Made by a program: the position numbers and the translations under genes. A DNA stretch of 64,000 nt from assembly GCA_030686995.1 (NCBI GenBank), contig CM060692.1, forward strand, positions 10,583,465-10,647,464, written 5' to 3'. The notes under the pieces were generated by a model. It made no database searches. It was not told the DNA's origin and worked only from the letters and a program-made list of their open reading frames with translations. This DNA is from Artemisia argyi (lineage: Eukaryota; Streptophyta; Magnoliopsida; Asterales; Asteraceae). Shown here piece after piece: positions 1 to 12,454 of the stretch (its first letter is position 1; the number at the start of each line of letters is the position of its first letter).

Positions 1-136
1 TAAAAAGGTTTTGAAAACTTATGCTATAATGATGTGTGCATGCATCTTTATATATATTTTGATAGTCACATCAAAATTGAATACCCTAAAATTTAAGTTA
101 CATGCCATCTAACTATAAGAAACACTTGAAGTTATT

Positions 137-1670
137 ATTTAGTAAACGTGAGACGCAGACTAAATTTTAATGACAAGGTAAATTTCCGAGTGTGCGTGAG
201 ACCACACATGGAGAATTTGCAGTTTCTAAGTTAGAAGACTTAATTAAGTTGATGCGTGAGACCTAGAGCTTAAGGCATGAGATGGGATGAAACATGCTTA
301 CATGACAAATTGATTAATCAATTTGATGTAAATCCCATAATGATCTAGGAATTGGAAAATTGTTTGCCAATTATTGTTCGACAGATTACCATCTTTTATA
401 CTTTCACCACTAGCAGATCAACTGATGTGGTGGAATCTATGTAAAGTTGGATCCTAGATTTTCAAGAAAATTAGATGGTTATATGAATATATCCTTGGGT
501 ATTATATTTTCTTGGAAATATGAATTATCGAAAATACTAAAAATTGAATTTTGTAAATTCTTTTAAATGTTTTAATGCAACATTAAACCGTAAACGTAAG
601 TTATTCTTTTGACATATAAATTGATCTACACCCATATGGGTTTTTGGTTAGAGTCAATTTTACTAAAAGAATAAACCTAGTCTTCTTTCCATTAGGAGAA
701 GTGTGAGACTTAATCCTATTCCTTTTCATGAATGAGAAAGGTATAATAGGAAAGTTAGAATAGTCTGTGTTCTAATACATAACTCGAAGCAAATGTTAAT
801 AGTTATGATAATTTGCACTGTATGAGTTATTTATAAGAAGCTAGACTTGTTACTGCAAAATGGTAAAAGACAAATTAGATTATTTCATCTAATTGTTTTG
901 CTTTGACCATTTAAAGGTACTACATTCAATTATTGGAATGGTAGACCTAATTAAGGAAGAAATTGTATGCTCAATTTTTCAAGTTAATAGTTTGGAATGA
1001 GATGAATCACATTTAAGTAGTAGATTACATCCTTTTATAAACTATATAATTGTTTGAATGAGTTTTCTTAAAAGATGTAGGAAAGTATACAAGCACACTA
1101 TTTACTTTTACTGATAATGACACATTTGCAATGTTGTCAAATTCAGTGGGAGTATTGTGTTCTTATGGCTGGATAAGGGATTATTATAATGTTCTCTAAT
1201 TCAGTGGGAGTTACAAGACTTATTGTCTTGATTGTAACTTAGATTATCTTTTGAATATCTCAAGGTAATTACTTTCCAAATATAGACACTAATATTTTCA
1301 AGGATAGTGATGTACGTTTCCTTGATTGATTGAGTAAACTCTATATCTACTAAGTTATGTTAATGACACAAATCATATTGTTCAAATTAACAAACGCGTG
1401 CGTGTTGTTTATATGATACATGGTGTTGTACCATGCACAAATGGGAGAAATCTTCATTATGTGCAAAGTACAACACATAAGAATATGATTTAAAAGATTC
1501 TCTTAACTACAAAGTAAGAGATTATAATTCTAATTAGATTAATACATCTAATCTAAGAAACACTTGGTGTTGAAATTTAGTAAACGTAAGACGCAGACTA
1601 AATATTAACAACAAGGTGAATTTCATGTATGCGTGAGACCAACATGGATATTTTACAGTTTCTAAATTAG
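137..1670 (+). repeat. Diverged ~95-bp direct repeat in the Copia-like interior (137-235 and 1573-1670)
   Basis: Both blocks contain in order GTAAACGT(G/A)AGACGCAGACT, an AA-rich spacer, ACAAGGT(A/G)AATTTC, TGCGTGAGACC, an ATGGA word and CAGTTTCTAA(G/A)TTAGA. They are about 1.44 kb apart and roughly 80% alike by eye. No coding frame explains the conservation. Confidence 0.7.
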
Positions 1671-4600
1671 ACATCTATTAGAACATATGTGTCAAATAAC
1701 AATACTATTTCAGCTTTAATATTTATGTATTATTGGAATGACATAAATGCATGAAGTAATATAATACTACTTCAATAATTATGTATTCTTAGAATGACAT
1801 AAATAAATAAAGTAGTGTGTTAACTTGAAAATATCATTGAAACCAAATGATGGTGTTCATGATTACTTTAATAATACATGTTTATACTTTATTGTATAGT
1901 TATAAACATGAAGTCTTCTAAGTATTACAAGACTTATAATAAAGTAAGACGTTAGCTTGTTATGGTCTTTTAATTAAGACATATACAAGAAGTCATTGAG
2001 TTGATCAATGATTAATAACGAATAGTGGGATTATAACATGTTTATGTTTTAATGTGACATAAACATGAAGTGACTTGATTAATAAGTACTTGGGTTATAA
2101 AGCATGCAATTGGCTTGAAAATACTATTATACTATTAAGTTGATTTAGTTGGTAAATAGACAAGCTAAAAGATATATGGTTATCTTACATACTGTTAGAT
2201 TGTCTTACAATATGAGTTCTAATGAAATACTAGATTATAGTATGTACAGTTAGGAAATCAAACCCTTGTTGTAGTGTTTGGTTCAAGATAACTACATCTT
2301 CTTTTCTTCCAAAAGTTATCAAGGTTAGAAATTGAGTATGGCTTGAATATACTCAATTAGACTCCTAGAAGATTAATAAGACGTTATTGAATTATGAAAT
2401 GTGATGAATCACATTAAGTCTTAAAATTGAAGTTCTGAATTTGTTACTTATGCGAAGGTTATTAACAAAGAGCTATCAATGCGTATTTGTAAACTCCTAA
2501 AAGAGAAAATTGGATTGTTGCTCTAATTGCTAAGTACTTATATTCTATATAATGCTAAAGGCAAGTGGGAGTATTTTATCTTGAAAAGATAGAATTACAA
2601 GATACATAATCTTCTAAAACCACACTAGTTAAAATCATGATGAGGCTTAACATGTAAATGATAAACCTCAAGATGATGGAATTATCATTCATAGATCCAC
2701 TTGGATATCTCATATATTTAATGAATATATTGACGAATATATGATGTAGTATTACTAAAATAATGAATTTGGTAAATTACTCATAATATGAATGTTAAAG
2801 ATGCTGCTCATAAAGATATTCAAATTTAAAATTTGGTTTATCTTAATTCTTAATGGTTAGAGAATGAAGATGAGTTTATTCAAAGGTAATGTAACCTTAG
2901 TGGTTAAATCTTTGAGTAGAAATCACATGAACAAAATTGTACACATATCTTAATGCATGTCTTATGACAAGATTATTAATCATACTTAAGCAATTAACTA
3001 TGATTGAATACTCTTTCCTAAGCACATTAAAGATACAAAAATGGTAAATTGTCATATTTATATGAATATGAAATTTGACAATGAATATCAAAAACTCTTT
3101 TTTGTTTAATTACTTAAGCGAGGACGATAAGTAATCAAAAGGAGTTTATGAATTCAAGAAAATCTTTGGAAGTGTACAAAGTACAATAATCCATGAATGG
3201 ATAAATGCATGCATCTAGGAGATTATTCTTATGATAAATTATTAAATCTATGTTTAGGTTTATAATTAAAATAAGATAATTTCTAAGTATTCCTGAAAGC
3301 TAGTGGGAGTATTATGTTTGATTTACTAAATCATATATGTTGTAAAACATATAAGAAGTTACATTCCATATAAGTGAAATGTTAAGACTTAGTTTGGAAT
3401 GAAACTATAAGTGAAAGATTTAGAAAATAAAACATACAACCTTGGAACAAAAGTTTATTATTAAATAAACATGTGCGGTAAATAAATTCTAATAGAACAT
3501 AATATATCATTTAGAAAATGGATATATATTATTATGAAAGGATGGAACATGAATATAAATCTAAGTATGACTGAATGATTTTCATGTGCATCATATTATT
3601 GTTACATCATGCTTAAGTGCTTAATGATTTGACAATATTTGATATCCAATTAAAAGTTATTATATAATTTGTGTAATAGATATTCTAATGAAAAATGTTT
3701 GAAATTAGAATAATGATCCTCAACTTGGAATAGCTCCTAAAATTACACAATGGATATTAAGTTTACGGAAATTTTTAAAGAGCATATTGTGTTTTATATA
3801 CAATGATGCTGGTTTAAATTGAGACGACACTCAATAACTAGTCATGGAAGGATTTCATCCTTATGAATAGCCATGAGAACTAGTTGTGCTTAACTAAGAG
3901 CATAGTTACATTATACATTAAAGAATTAGAATACTTGAAACTTTAAAATGTTTGAAAGTTTGATTATCATAAATTGGTGATTGAGGATATCACACTATTT
4001 ATGAAAAATTATGTAAATATATCAAGATAGTTGGATATACACATACAAGAATTTTAATTATTGAATTCTTGAAAGAAGTATTCTCAAAATTCGGATAGAT
4101 CAAAGTTAGATGAAATAATGCCTTGTCAACAAGTATGATTGTCATTACTTGAGGCATAATTGTCTTCAAGTTATTACTTGAGACAAGATTCATTAACTAG
4201 AATTATCATGCATTGATCTATTTAGTATTTGGATAAAGGACATTATGCAATTATTATTTATAATGAATTAAAGTACTTAGTACGTTTGTTTTCATTAATA
4301 ATAAATTGTGTCCTGTATTTGCATGTTTAAATCCGTGAGTAACTTAATGTTATTCTAAATTGTCCGTTGTCAATTAATGATATGGGAATATCATTAAACT
4401 AAGACAAATCTGAGTATTAGTTAAGAATATACTTGAAAGTATATTGATGCGTTGACATACCAATTTCACATGATATTCAATGAATTGAATATAGGACTTA
4501 TCCCAACTACATGATTTTACTTTATGGATCTTGTCAGTAAGTAAATCATGAATTTGTTATCCTCAGACTTGAGATACCAGATAAGAGTCATGGATGTAGT

Positions 4601-5030
4601 GCATTTTTGTGAAGCAATCTACCGCTCACCGTAACAGGGAGTTATAAGGGTTATTTTCAGAAGTGTTGCAAAGTTCATGGGTTATTCTTGTAGTCAAGAA
4701 AGAATTTGTTCCTTCAAATTTGTTTTGAAGTTTAATACTGCTGGGCCCCTCGTAGGGTTGACAAGATGTTTGCGTGCGCACGCCCAAAGTCTATCTGGAA
4801 TACGTTCAGATGTTTTGGTAATCTTGCTCAATCATAAACAACGAGAAACAGAATTGTTAATTAGAGAATGACTGAAATCCATATCTTTATTAACGTGGTA
4901 TTAAAAACAAAAGGATAATAATAATGATGAATCATTAAAGGTTTTTCAGGAGACCTACCTCAAGTTGAACTAGGGGCATTGGCGTGTTGCTAGACGCTAA
5001 CCAATGTCATTATACTATTAATAGATATCC

Positions 5031-5040
5031 AAGTGGGAGC
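5031..5040 (+). promoter_or_regulatory. Polypurine tract of the left Copia-like element
   Basis: AAGTGGGAGC directly precedes the TGTTGGAG start of the LTR, the usual place and composition of the plus-strand primer. Similar AGTGGGAG words occur near 1145, 1200, 2563 and 3301. Confidence 0.7.
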
Positions 5041-5864
5041 TGTTGGAGTTTGTGGATAAATATTAATTAGTATATGTCTAGTATCGAACTCGAGACCACG
5101 GGATTGCACACTTTACGTATGAGAATTAAAGTTTAATAATTTAATATAAAAAGTTATATTTAATTATTAATTACACAAAACAAATAAAGAATATTAGTAA
5201 TTGGCGAAAATTGACTAACATATAAAGATAAGGACCATGGATAAAAAATGGAGAACCCTAAACTTGTTCCCCAAATTTTGTATCCTATAAAAGCAAAGTC
5301 AAGAATTTTATTTTATGATGCTCTTGTACACGTTAATATCTACTCCGTATTAACTAAACTATTGCTTTTATATCTTTGCACTTATCGACAATGATCACAG
5401 ATACTTTATATACATGCATGTGTATCATGCATGTGTATGAATTTAAAAAGTTTTTTTTGGTTGGTTACTGTGATCGCAAAACAAAACACAAATGAGTTTG
5501 GTGGTTTACATTTATTGGTCGATTGGTTTTTGTTTTCTTAAAACAAATATATTGTTTTGTGTATTATAAAACTAGCATTTACTTTAATTCGTTATTAGTA
5601 CGTGTGTACAAGAACGTGGTACAATCACACTATTGATTGTATCTTGGATCGATTAACAAAACGGTAAGGGGTTAATCTATAGATCCCTAATTCATATAAA
5701 CCCTAATTAGGGTTCATTCACGAATTCAAGATTGCTTACGGTACGTTCTTTATTTATGTTTTAGTTAACCTTTATATGTTATACTTGATCCTACGCTTTC
5801 GCATATGTGACTACTTGATATTAGAATATATATATATGATTGTCATGGTTATTAAATTCTAACA
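5041..5864 (+). repeat. 3' LTR of the left Copia-like element
   Basis: 824 bp bounded by TGTTGGA and TCTAACA, an imperfect terminal inverted repeat with TG...CA ends. A TATAAAAG box lies at 5285-5292. The next bases, GGAAT (5865-5869), are the likely 5-bp target duplication because they are part of the interrupted Gypsy LTR; the matching copy is off-window. Confidence 0.8.
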
Positions 5865-7129
5865 GGAATCGCACCAGGCTTTACCTCTCGAGGGATCTCG
5901 AGAAGCTTACAACCCCCACCAGGCAGTGTACCTGATCGTTGTAGTATAGTATAGTGACAAGTACCGGGGGATTGATCGTTCAGCTTAGGAATAGTGTCGC
6001 TAGGATTAGAAAACCTAAATACTAGTTCTAAAGGTGAGGGATGATTATTTTTGTATTTTATATTTTTTAGAAAGCAAGTAAAAATCTCGAGTTTGAAGGA
6101 TTTGGGCGGAATTAGTTGCTAATCAACTAACCCAATACTAAAGATGCAATCAAAATAAAATACTAGAAATGAAAATAAAGGAAATTATATTAAAGTTGTG
6201 AGCAATAAGTGGAGAAAGTGTGTTTACTTAGATTTCACTACTCCCTAGACATCTTTTACATGTTAATTACTTGTTATAATTGCATGGATGACAGATCGTA
6301 TTCCTTAATACCATTCATGGGGTGGCACACTTAACTCCCCAATTCTATGAGCTCTTATCTCCTCCTATACCATGCCCAGCACAACCATAGGGATTATAAA
6401 CAGTGGCTCATGCATTAAATACAACCAATAAAGACCTAGTGCGCGTCGGTTCATGTTTTTTAAGACGTTCAAGCATGTTACCAATTGGAGATCTGCCAGT
6501 TTTCTTAAGCCTAACATATAAATCATTCATCCAAGACAAGTATAAACAAGTAATCAACATATAATTAACATCTAGGTTTCATTAGATCCAAGCAAACACA
6601 AGATAGATCTAGCCTAGCATGATGGAATTAAGACAAGAACAAGATATAGACAACCAACACATAGACATATTGATTGAATTAAAAGAACACTTATCTCAAT
6701 TACACATGACGGCGTCAAGACTAAACTTGTGACGCCGTCACCTCGCCGCCAAAACTCTTCTCGGACTGCCTTGATCTACATTTGACGCCGTCATGTGATA
6801 ATCATTTCCAGGCCGTCATGACTTTTACTCTTGACGCCCTTTCTTGTGACGCCGTCAAATCTGTACTGGGTCGTCATGGAATTTTGCTCTTGACGTCGTC
6901 AGGAAGTTACTCTTGACGCCGTCACCTACTGTTCCCAGCATGGAAAATTAAGACTTTGGCGTTTTCTTCACTTTTATGCTCCAAAAACGTCCGAATTGCT
7001 TCCTTTTCCAGATTTCACTCCCAAAGTACCTAAAATCACAAAAGGAACGATTTAGGGCAATATTTGATCAAATAAATTCAATTCCGGGCTTAAATGACCC
7101 CTAAAAGTGGATCATTTTTTGCCTCATCA
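5865..7129 (-). repeat. Gypsy LTR (tRNA-Asp-primed family), interrupted at its 3' end
   Basis: Minus-strand LTR reading from TGATGAGGC (7129) to its interruption by the Copia-like element at 5865. It matches the LTRs at 12455-13997, 17326-18869, 26771-28187 and 33115-34531, including the conserved segment with CTCGAGGGATCTCGAG near its 3' end. It has inserted into the Copia gag region to its right; AGACT (7130-7134) is the expected target-duplication copy. Whether it is a solo LTR or the 5' LTR of an element extending left cannot be told here. Confidence 0.85.
6709..6930 (-). promoter_or_regulatory. Cluster of TGACG/CGTCA palindromes in Gypsy LTR U3
   Basis: At least five TGACG(G/C)CGTCA or closely related palindromes plus several half-sites are packed into about 220 bp. 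TGACG is the core recognised by plant TGA-class bZIP factors. The same cluster recurs in every LTR of this family in the window. Confidence 0.6.
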
Positions 7130-10100
7130 AGACTCAAACAATTCTTTGTAACGTTGTTTAGCGTTTGACATTTCAGCACGAAGCCACTTATTTTCATGTT
7201 GTAATTCATTGATCATGCCCTGTTTCTGAAAGTTTTGAGAATCAATCGACTTTTGGTAATTGGTATTGGTCACATCGCTTTTGTTCAATTTTAATTGTTC
7301 AATTTGGGCCCTCAACTTTCGAATCGTGTTTGAGTGAGCTTGAATTACATCATCCTTTTTGGCTAATTCAAAACATGTATCAAATTTAGGAGCATCCGAA
7401 GATGTCTTGGCATTTGATACTTTTACGTTTTCTTTCAGATGTTGGTATTTTAGTTGCAAGTTAAAATTATCAACTTCAAGTTTTGAAAAACTCCTGACCA
7501 TGTTGTCATGGTCGTCATTTTGAATTTTGTAGTTTAGTTGGTAATTCTCCCCCTCAAGCTCAATCACACGATTCTGAAATACATTTAAAGTAATGGACAT
7601 TTCATGAAATTTCTTAGCACATAGGGCAGAGCCAGTAACAGTGTAAAAGACATCTTGTGCAATGCAATTAGCAATCATGTCCTCATTCATGATGAGGATG
7701 TTTTTTCTGTCAATTTCACTGTATTTGAGATCGATTGCCAATTGGTTACCCTCATTTTCTACTTCTTTAAAAACCTTTTTCATTTGATTCACATCATTAT
7801 TGATGGTAGTTTTAAGGCCTTCAAAGTGTTCTTTAAGAAGATCAAAAAATGGCATAACTTCAGTAAGGTAACACTGCTTTGTTTGCTCAAAACCCCTTTC
7901 CCCTTCTGTAATCCCTGTTGGTGTAATTCTAGTTTTGCATGTTTTTTCAAAATCCTTAAACAATTGGCCTAGAACATATAACGCAATTAAGGTATTACAC
8001 TGTGTGGGTAGGGTATATGGCACAAGATGTTGGGGTGTGTGCAAGGGATAGATGGTTGGGTCTGCAATCCTAAAGATAGTACGTGTATTAACAATGATTC
8101 TTTCAGCTTTCATTTTTTCCATGTCAATATTCCAGAACACTTTTTCAGGAAGGATTTTCTTTTGGGGGATAAAAATAGCTGAGTGATTGTCATTTGTATA
8201 ATCATGGTGAAACACAATATTTTTAGCAACACATAGTGGATACTTAAGACACTCAGCAAGTTTTTCCCTAGTTCTATCCTCAGCCTCATTAATCTCATCA
8301 TATGATTTCACATCAGGAGGGGCATGGTTAGGGTCAAGCATAGTGTGTGCATCATATAGCGCAGGTTGAGCACCTATACCAGTTCTAATAAATTTAGCTT
8401 TAGTCTTAGAGGTATCACGTTCACTAAATTCATCTCTTAGTTTCCTATGTTTTTCCATCATTTGAGCAGATTGAATGGTTTGACCTTGCATGTACAACTT
8501 ATCTTCCAATTTGTTTTTCAACGTTTTGAGTTTTGAAAAATCATTTAGAAGTTTGGTTTCTTTTTCTTGGTAGTCGAGTTTGATTCAAGTCAACCCCTTT
8601 TGAATTTCCTGTCTTTGTTTGACAGTCTGATCCATTTGTTTTTTTAAAGAAACTAACTCCTTTTTCAATGTTTTTTGTTTGGCATTGTTTTCAGTTATGT
8701 AAGTACGCAATTGCCATTCCATTTTCTACTCACGTTCATTAAGTTCAAATTAGCACGCTGCTCATATAAGGTCACCTGATCCTTAAGGATGTTAACTCTA
8801 GTGATCAAGGAGTCATCAGGGTTGTATATAGTGTGCTCATGTAACTCAAGTTCTCTAGCGTCAACCGACGGCATGTCACTTGGTACAACTTTCATAACAT
8901 TGTCATTCACATACCGTTCATATGGGATATTATTCATATTTCCCATATTAGTGATATCTGTGTTGTCAATGTTTGTGGGTTGTACCGAGTCACATGCCCC
9001 CTGTGGATTGATAGAGAAATTCAGATTAGAATTTAGTGGCTTTGGTACCTCAGAGATAGTAGAAGTGATGGAGGAGCCAGACAGCTGTGGAGATGATGCA
9101 GCGGCAGACAGATTAGCCATGAAGATAGTTTGAGCTATGGGTTCTTCATCAACATCCGAATCAAAAGCATCACAGTCTTCAACTTGGAAGATGTTCGGAT
9201 CATTGAGTGCCATGTCCAGAACAGGTTGATCATCCACATCAGCATCAAACGTATTCTAGTCATCACCAGCTAGAAAGAGCAAAGCTTCTTCATCCAGAGC
9301 AGTACCATTCTCTTGTGCCTGCATTAGCAACATCTTGTCTTTGAAGTACTCTGAGTTTTGAGGACGCTTTGGAAGAGTGCAATTCTTAGAAATATGGCCC
9401 AGCCCTCCACAGTTATAGCACTTAGGCTGCCTAGCTTGCACTTGAAGCGCATTCCCGACTCTATACTGCCCATTATCTCTACCAGCATTTCTTGGATTGA
9501 CATTTTGTCTTCCTTGCACATTCTACACCACCACTCTTCCATCTTCAATGACTGCCTGATTACGTGGGTTAGACGAAGTCCTGAGTTGGTTATTAGTTGG
9601 TGGAAGTACAGCTCTGAACTGTTGGACTAATAAGGAGACTTGGTTGGAGAGGTTATCAATCATCATGTCGGTATGAGAATATCCAGAGTCAGGATGGGTA
9701 TTTAAGGCAGTTGGTGAGGGATTTGATGATTGTCCATTAGTAGAGGTAGACCTGGATGAAGGTAGTTGAGATTGATCATTTGAAGACTGAGTAAGTTGTT
9801 GAACATTGGACACAAAGGCAAGGGACTCATTGGTTGTTGTTGGACAGAGCTTTTCTCGCATTGCCCAATCATAAACTGCATGTTTCTCATGTTGTTGGAG
9901 ATATGCATAAAGTTGTTCATGATTAGTATGCCTAAGACCTTTGTTGAACTTGACAGCTGTAACAAACCTATCCCATTCATGTGCCATGTTATTCACAAAT
10001 TTTGAATTGAGCTGAATGTTAGGCATAGTCATCTTGATGGCTCTCATGTCATTGACAAGCTTGTGAAATCTGACGTAGTAGTTAGTGATGCTTTCACCTG

Positions 10101-10569
10101 GGTTCATTTTGAAGTGCTCGAATTCATCATATAACTGAGACTCCCTATCTTCTTTGGTTAACTCAGATCCTGCAAGAAGCATCTTCACATTATCCCAAAC
10201 TGCTTTCGCATCGGTGTTGAAGTTGATGAGTTTGTAGACATCTTTAGGAAGTCCTTGAATGACAATATTCGAAGCTCTGATGTCAGCATCATAGCGTTTC
10301 TTTTCTTCATCAGAAAGATCATCGTAGATACGAGGTATTTCTGGACCAACTGCCGCAGGATTGTCATCAGTAGCTGCGATAGTGTCTCTGGTTGTCCCCA
10401 TGATGAAAGGTCCATTATCAATGGATTTCAGGATGTTCACACCATTTTCCTTACCCAAGCAGTATAGACGAATCCTTTGTGCCCATGATTCGTAGTCGGT
10501 CCTGTCCAGCATAGGAGGACGAGTATCCGATCCTGCTGCCTGAATGTCATCCGATGCAGTGCTTGCCAT
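7127..10569 (-). pseudogene. Copia gag with zinc knuckle and long coiled-coil extension (broken)
   Basis: Starting at 10569 (MASTASDD), the first 348 codons carry the Copia-type gag domain (Retrotran_gag_2/UBN2-like; landmarks PPMLDRTDYESW, NIVIQGLPKDVY, LYDEFEHFKM). A TAG at 9523-9525 ends this frame. The same frame continues at 9519 with a CCHC knuckle (CYNCGGLGHISKNC) to a second TAG at 9256-9258. The acidic linker at 9237-8695 leads, after a frameshift near 8725, into a 464-codon open stretch (8521-7127) rich in heptads, typical of the gag extension in Asteraceae Copia elements. The last codon is supplied by the inserted Gypsy LTR. Both TAGs fit CAG-to-TAG changes. Gag would package element RNA in cytoplasmic particles; this copy cannot make the full protein. 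Confidence 0.85.
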
Positions 10570-10659
10570 GCTGTGAAGACTGAGTAGTTACACGTATCAA
10601 GCATTTAAACATACGTGATATTCGTGTTTTGTTGCAACAAGGCGAATTACAATCACTTC

Positions 10660-11400
10660 TCAGAAAACAAGTCAAATCGTAAGATTAAACTCACAACGTC
10701 AAGTTATTATTGAAATAACAAGTCGAGTTGTAGGAATAGTCTCACAACGTCAAGTTACTGAAGGAGTAGATGAAACAACTTAAGTCGCCACAGCTCACAA
10801 ACTTCACAAATGTTAACACACTAAGATAATCACAACTCGCTAAGGCTTAAACTCGCTACAAGTACCAAGTCGCTGAAAATAACTCAACTCGCCAAAAATC
10901 TGCACTAACACGCTAGACAAGAATCAACTCACTGATTATCAACTCGCTATTACCAAAACCTGACAACTCGCTACTGTCAACACGCTATCAGACAACATGC
11001 TAAGTATACAAATCGCCAATGGACAAGTCGCTAATCTGACAAACCGCTGACTGCTCAACTCACTAAACTCAAGTCACTGAAGCCTCAACTCGCTATATAA
11101 CAACTCGCTATCAGGCAAAACGCTAACAGATCAACTTGCAACTAATCAACTCACCACAAATCAACTCACTAGATGTCAACTCGCTAATACACAACTCGCT
11201 AATGAACAACTCGCCAGATCCAAAAAACTCCAAAATCTTACAACTAGCTAATAATGAGACAAAAGTGTCCCTTTCGTAGCGATTTGTCCGTATGTCCCAA
11301 AGTGGTAAAGAGCCAAAACGCTAATGTCAACTCGCTACACAACACAGCCAACTCTCTACCAGAAGGTACCAACTCGCTACCAAGAAACAACACTCGAAAT
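10660..11400 (-). repeat. Degenerate ~15-17-bp tandem repeat in the Copia leader
   Basis: On the plus strand the word CAACTCGCT(A) or one- to two-base variants (CAACACGCTA, CAACTCACTA, CAAGTCGCTA) recurs about every 15-17 bp, more than 25 times, with variable filler. It lies between the primer-binding site and the gag start, so it is the transcribed 5' leader. It has no reading frame with domain content. Confidence 0.7.
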
Positions 11401-11615
11401 GCCACCAATGTCCACCCAAGTGATGAAATGACTAAACCAAGGTTACAACAAGGTGTCTACACAACTAATAAACAAGAAAGTACAAGAAGAATGTCGAGAT
11501 AAACACCTAACGAGATGAAACTCGTGTGAAAAACCACTAGAATAAGTCAAACCACCCAAGAACCACAAACCATATTATACATTCGAGCATACCATGAATC
11601 CTAGGATAGAACCAT

Positions 11616-11630
11616 GGCTCTTGATACCAA
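11616..11630 (-). other. Primer-binding site (tRNA-iMet type) of the Copia element
   Basis: Minus strand reads TTGGTATCAAGAGCC one base inside the 5' LTR. It matches the usual TGGTATCAGAGC primer site with one extra A. Confidence 0.75.
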
Positions 11631-11631
11631 T

Positions 11632-12012
11632 TGTAATATGCTCTAATATAAGAACATGGATGGTTATGAGATTTAGGATGATTAGAGATGTATTTTCTAG
11701 TAAGATGTTAGAGAGAGAATGAGATGAGAGAAGTGGGAGCCTTGTATGTGAAAACTTGTGAAAGGTTAGATTGCAAATGAAGGTCCAACCCTTTCCCATG
11801 GGTGGGAAAGGGTATATATAGTTACAATGAAAACGCCCCTTGAAACGGGCTGTAGAGCGGGCTGACAGTGGGTAAGAGACCCGACCCGACTCCACAAATA
11901 CTAACTAATACTACTCTACATACTAACTATTATGATAATTACTACGAGCTACAATATGCTAAACTATTCTCGGGGTGACCGAGTCTTCATATGAATAATC
12001 GTATTCCTAACA
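11632..12012 (-). repeat. 5' LTR of the Copia element
   Basis: 381 bp; minus strand starts TGTTAGGAATACG and ends AGCATATTACA. A TATATATA box lies near 11811-11821, just downstream (minus strand) of a CATGGGTGGGAAAG-type segment. Confidence 0.85.
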
Positions 12013-12227
12013 TTTTCTTTCCCAAATTATCGAACGGATTGAACCTAGACAACGGTGTTGGGTTCAATACGTTACCTACATAAATTATAAGATGAAAAGA
12101 ATAATATTAGTTATAAGCAACTAAAAACAGCAAAAACTAATTAATCACAAAGACCTAAAACTAACAAACAAAACAGAAAACTGTAAATCTGATTCCTAAA
12201 AGCTAATACAAACACTCATTATATGTT

Positions 12228-12343
12228 AATCCCATGGGATTCAGTGATAATCACATAGGATTATTCTTAAACACTGATATTTGCCATAATTTTAATTCTA
12301 TGTGAATCCCATAGGATTAAGTGATAATCCCATAGGATTATTC
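12228..12343. repeat. GAATCCCATGGGATTC palindrome block, intron 1 of copy A1
   Basis: One exact AATCCCATGGGATTC plus three ATAGG or ACATAGG variants in the arrangement palindrome-CAGTGAT-palindrome. It matches 54348-54463 of copy B. Confidence 0.85.
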
Positions 12344-12454
12344 AGTGAAACAAAATCCCATTTGCTAATCTACTTATATCACAAACCACTGATATTCCGC
12401 AATCCCTTCACCTCGACTTGTAACACCCCTCTGATCGTTCATAGTTAAACAAAC

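Larger units (their letters stand above)
1..5864 (+). mobile_element. Copia-like LTR retrotransposon, 3' part, non-coding interior (LARD-like)
   Basis: This is the right-hand part of an LTR element whose 5' LTR lies left of the window. The right end is clear: a purine-rich tract (AAGTGGGAGC, 5031-5040) abuts an LTR starting TGTTGGAG and ending TTCTAACA at 5864. The 5-kb interior has no open frame over 65 codons and no gag, RT or integrase motif that I can read on either strand. It looks like a large retrotransposon derivative or a strongly decayed copy. Internal repetition is visible: a ~95-bp block near 140-235 recurs near 1573-1670, and the word AGTGGGAG recurs five times. The element sits inside the Gypsy LTR at 5865-7129, so it is younger than that LTR. 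Copia is inferred from the PPT-LTR junction style only. Confidence 0.6.
7130..12012 (-). mobile_element. Ty1/Copia retrotransposon, 5' half (LTR, leader, gag)
   Basis: Read on the minus strand: a 381-bp 5' LTR (12012-11632), an initiator-Met-type primer site, a ~1-kb repetitive leader, and a long gag region ending where the Gypsy LTR interrupts it at 7129. Protease, integrase and RT would lie left of the nested insertions, outside the window. The element inserted into exon 2 of the MULE Ulp1-like gene copy A1: sequence resuming at 12013 (TTTTCTTTCCCAAATTATCG) matches 54133 onward in copy B. Confidence 0.85.

Noticed and set aside
2897..4871. Small frames in the left Copia-like interior as genes
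   Set aside because: All near 64 codons, without domains, in AT-rich DNA where such lengths are expected by chance.
11793..11808. CCCATGGG in the Copia LTR
   Set aside because: Context is CTTTCCCATGGGTGGGAAAG, without the GAATC/GATTC arms; a chance match next to the TATA box.
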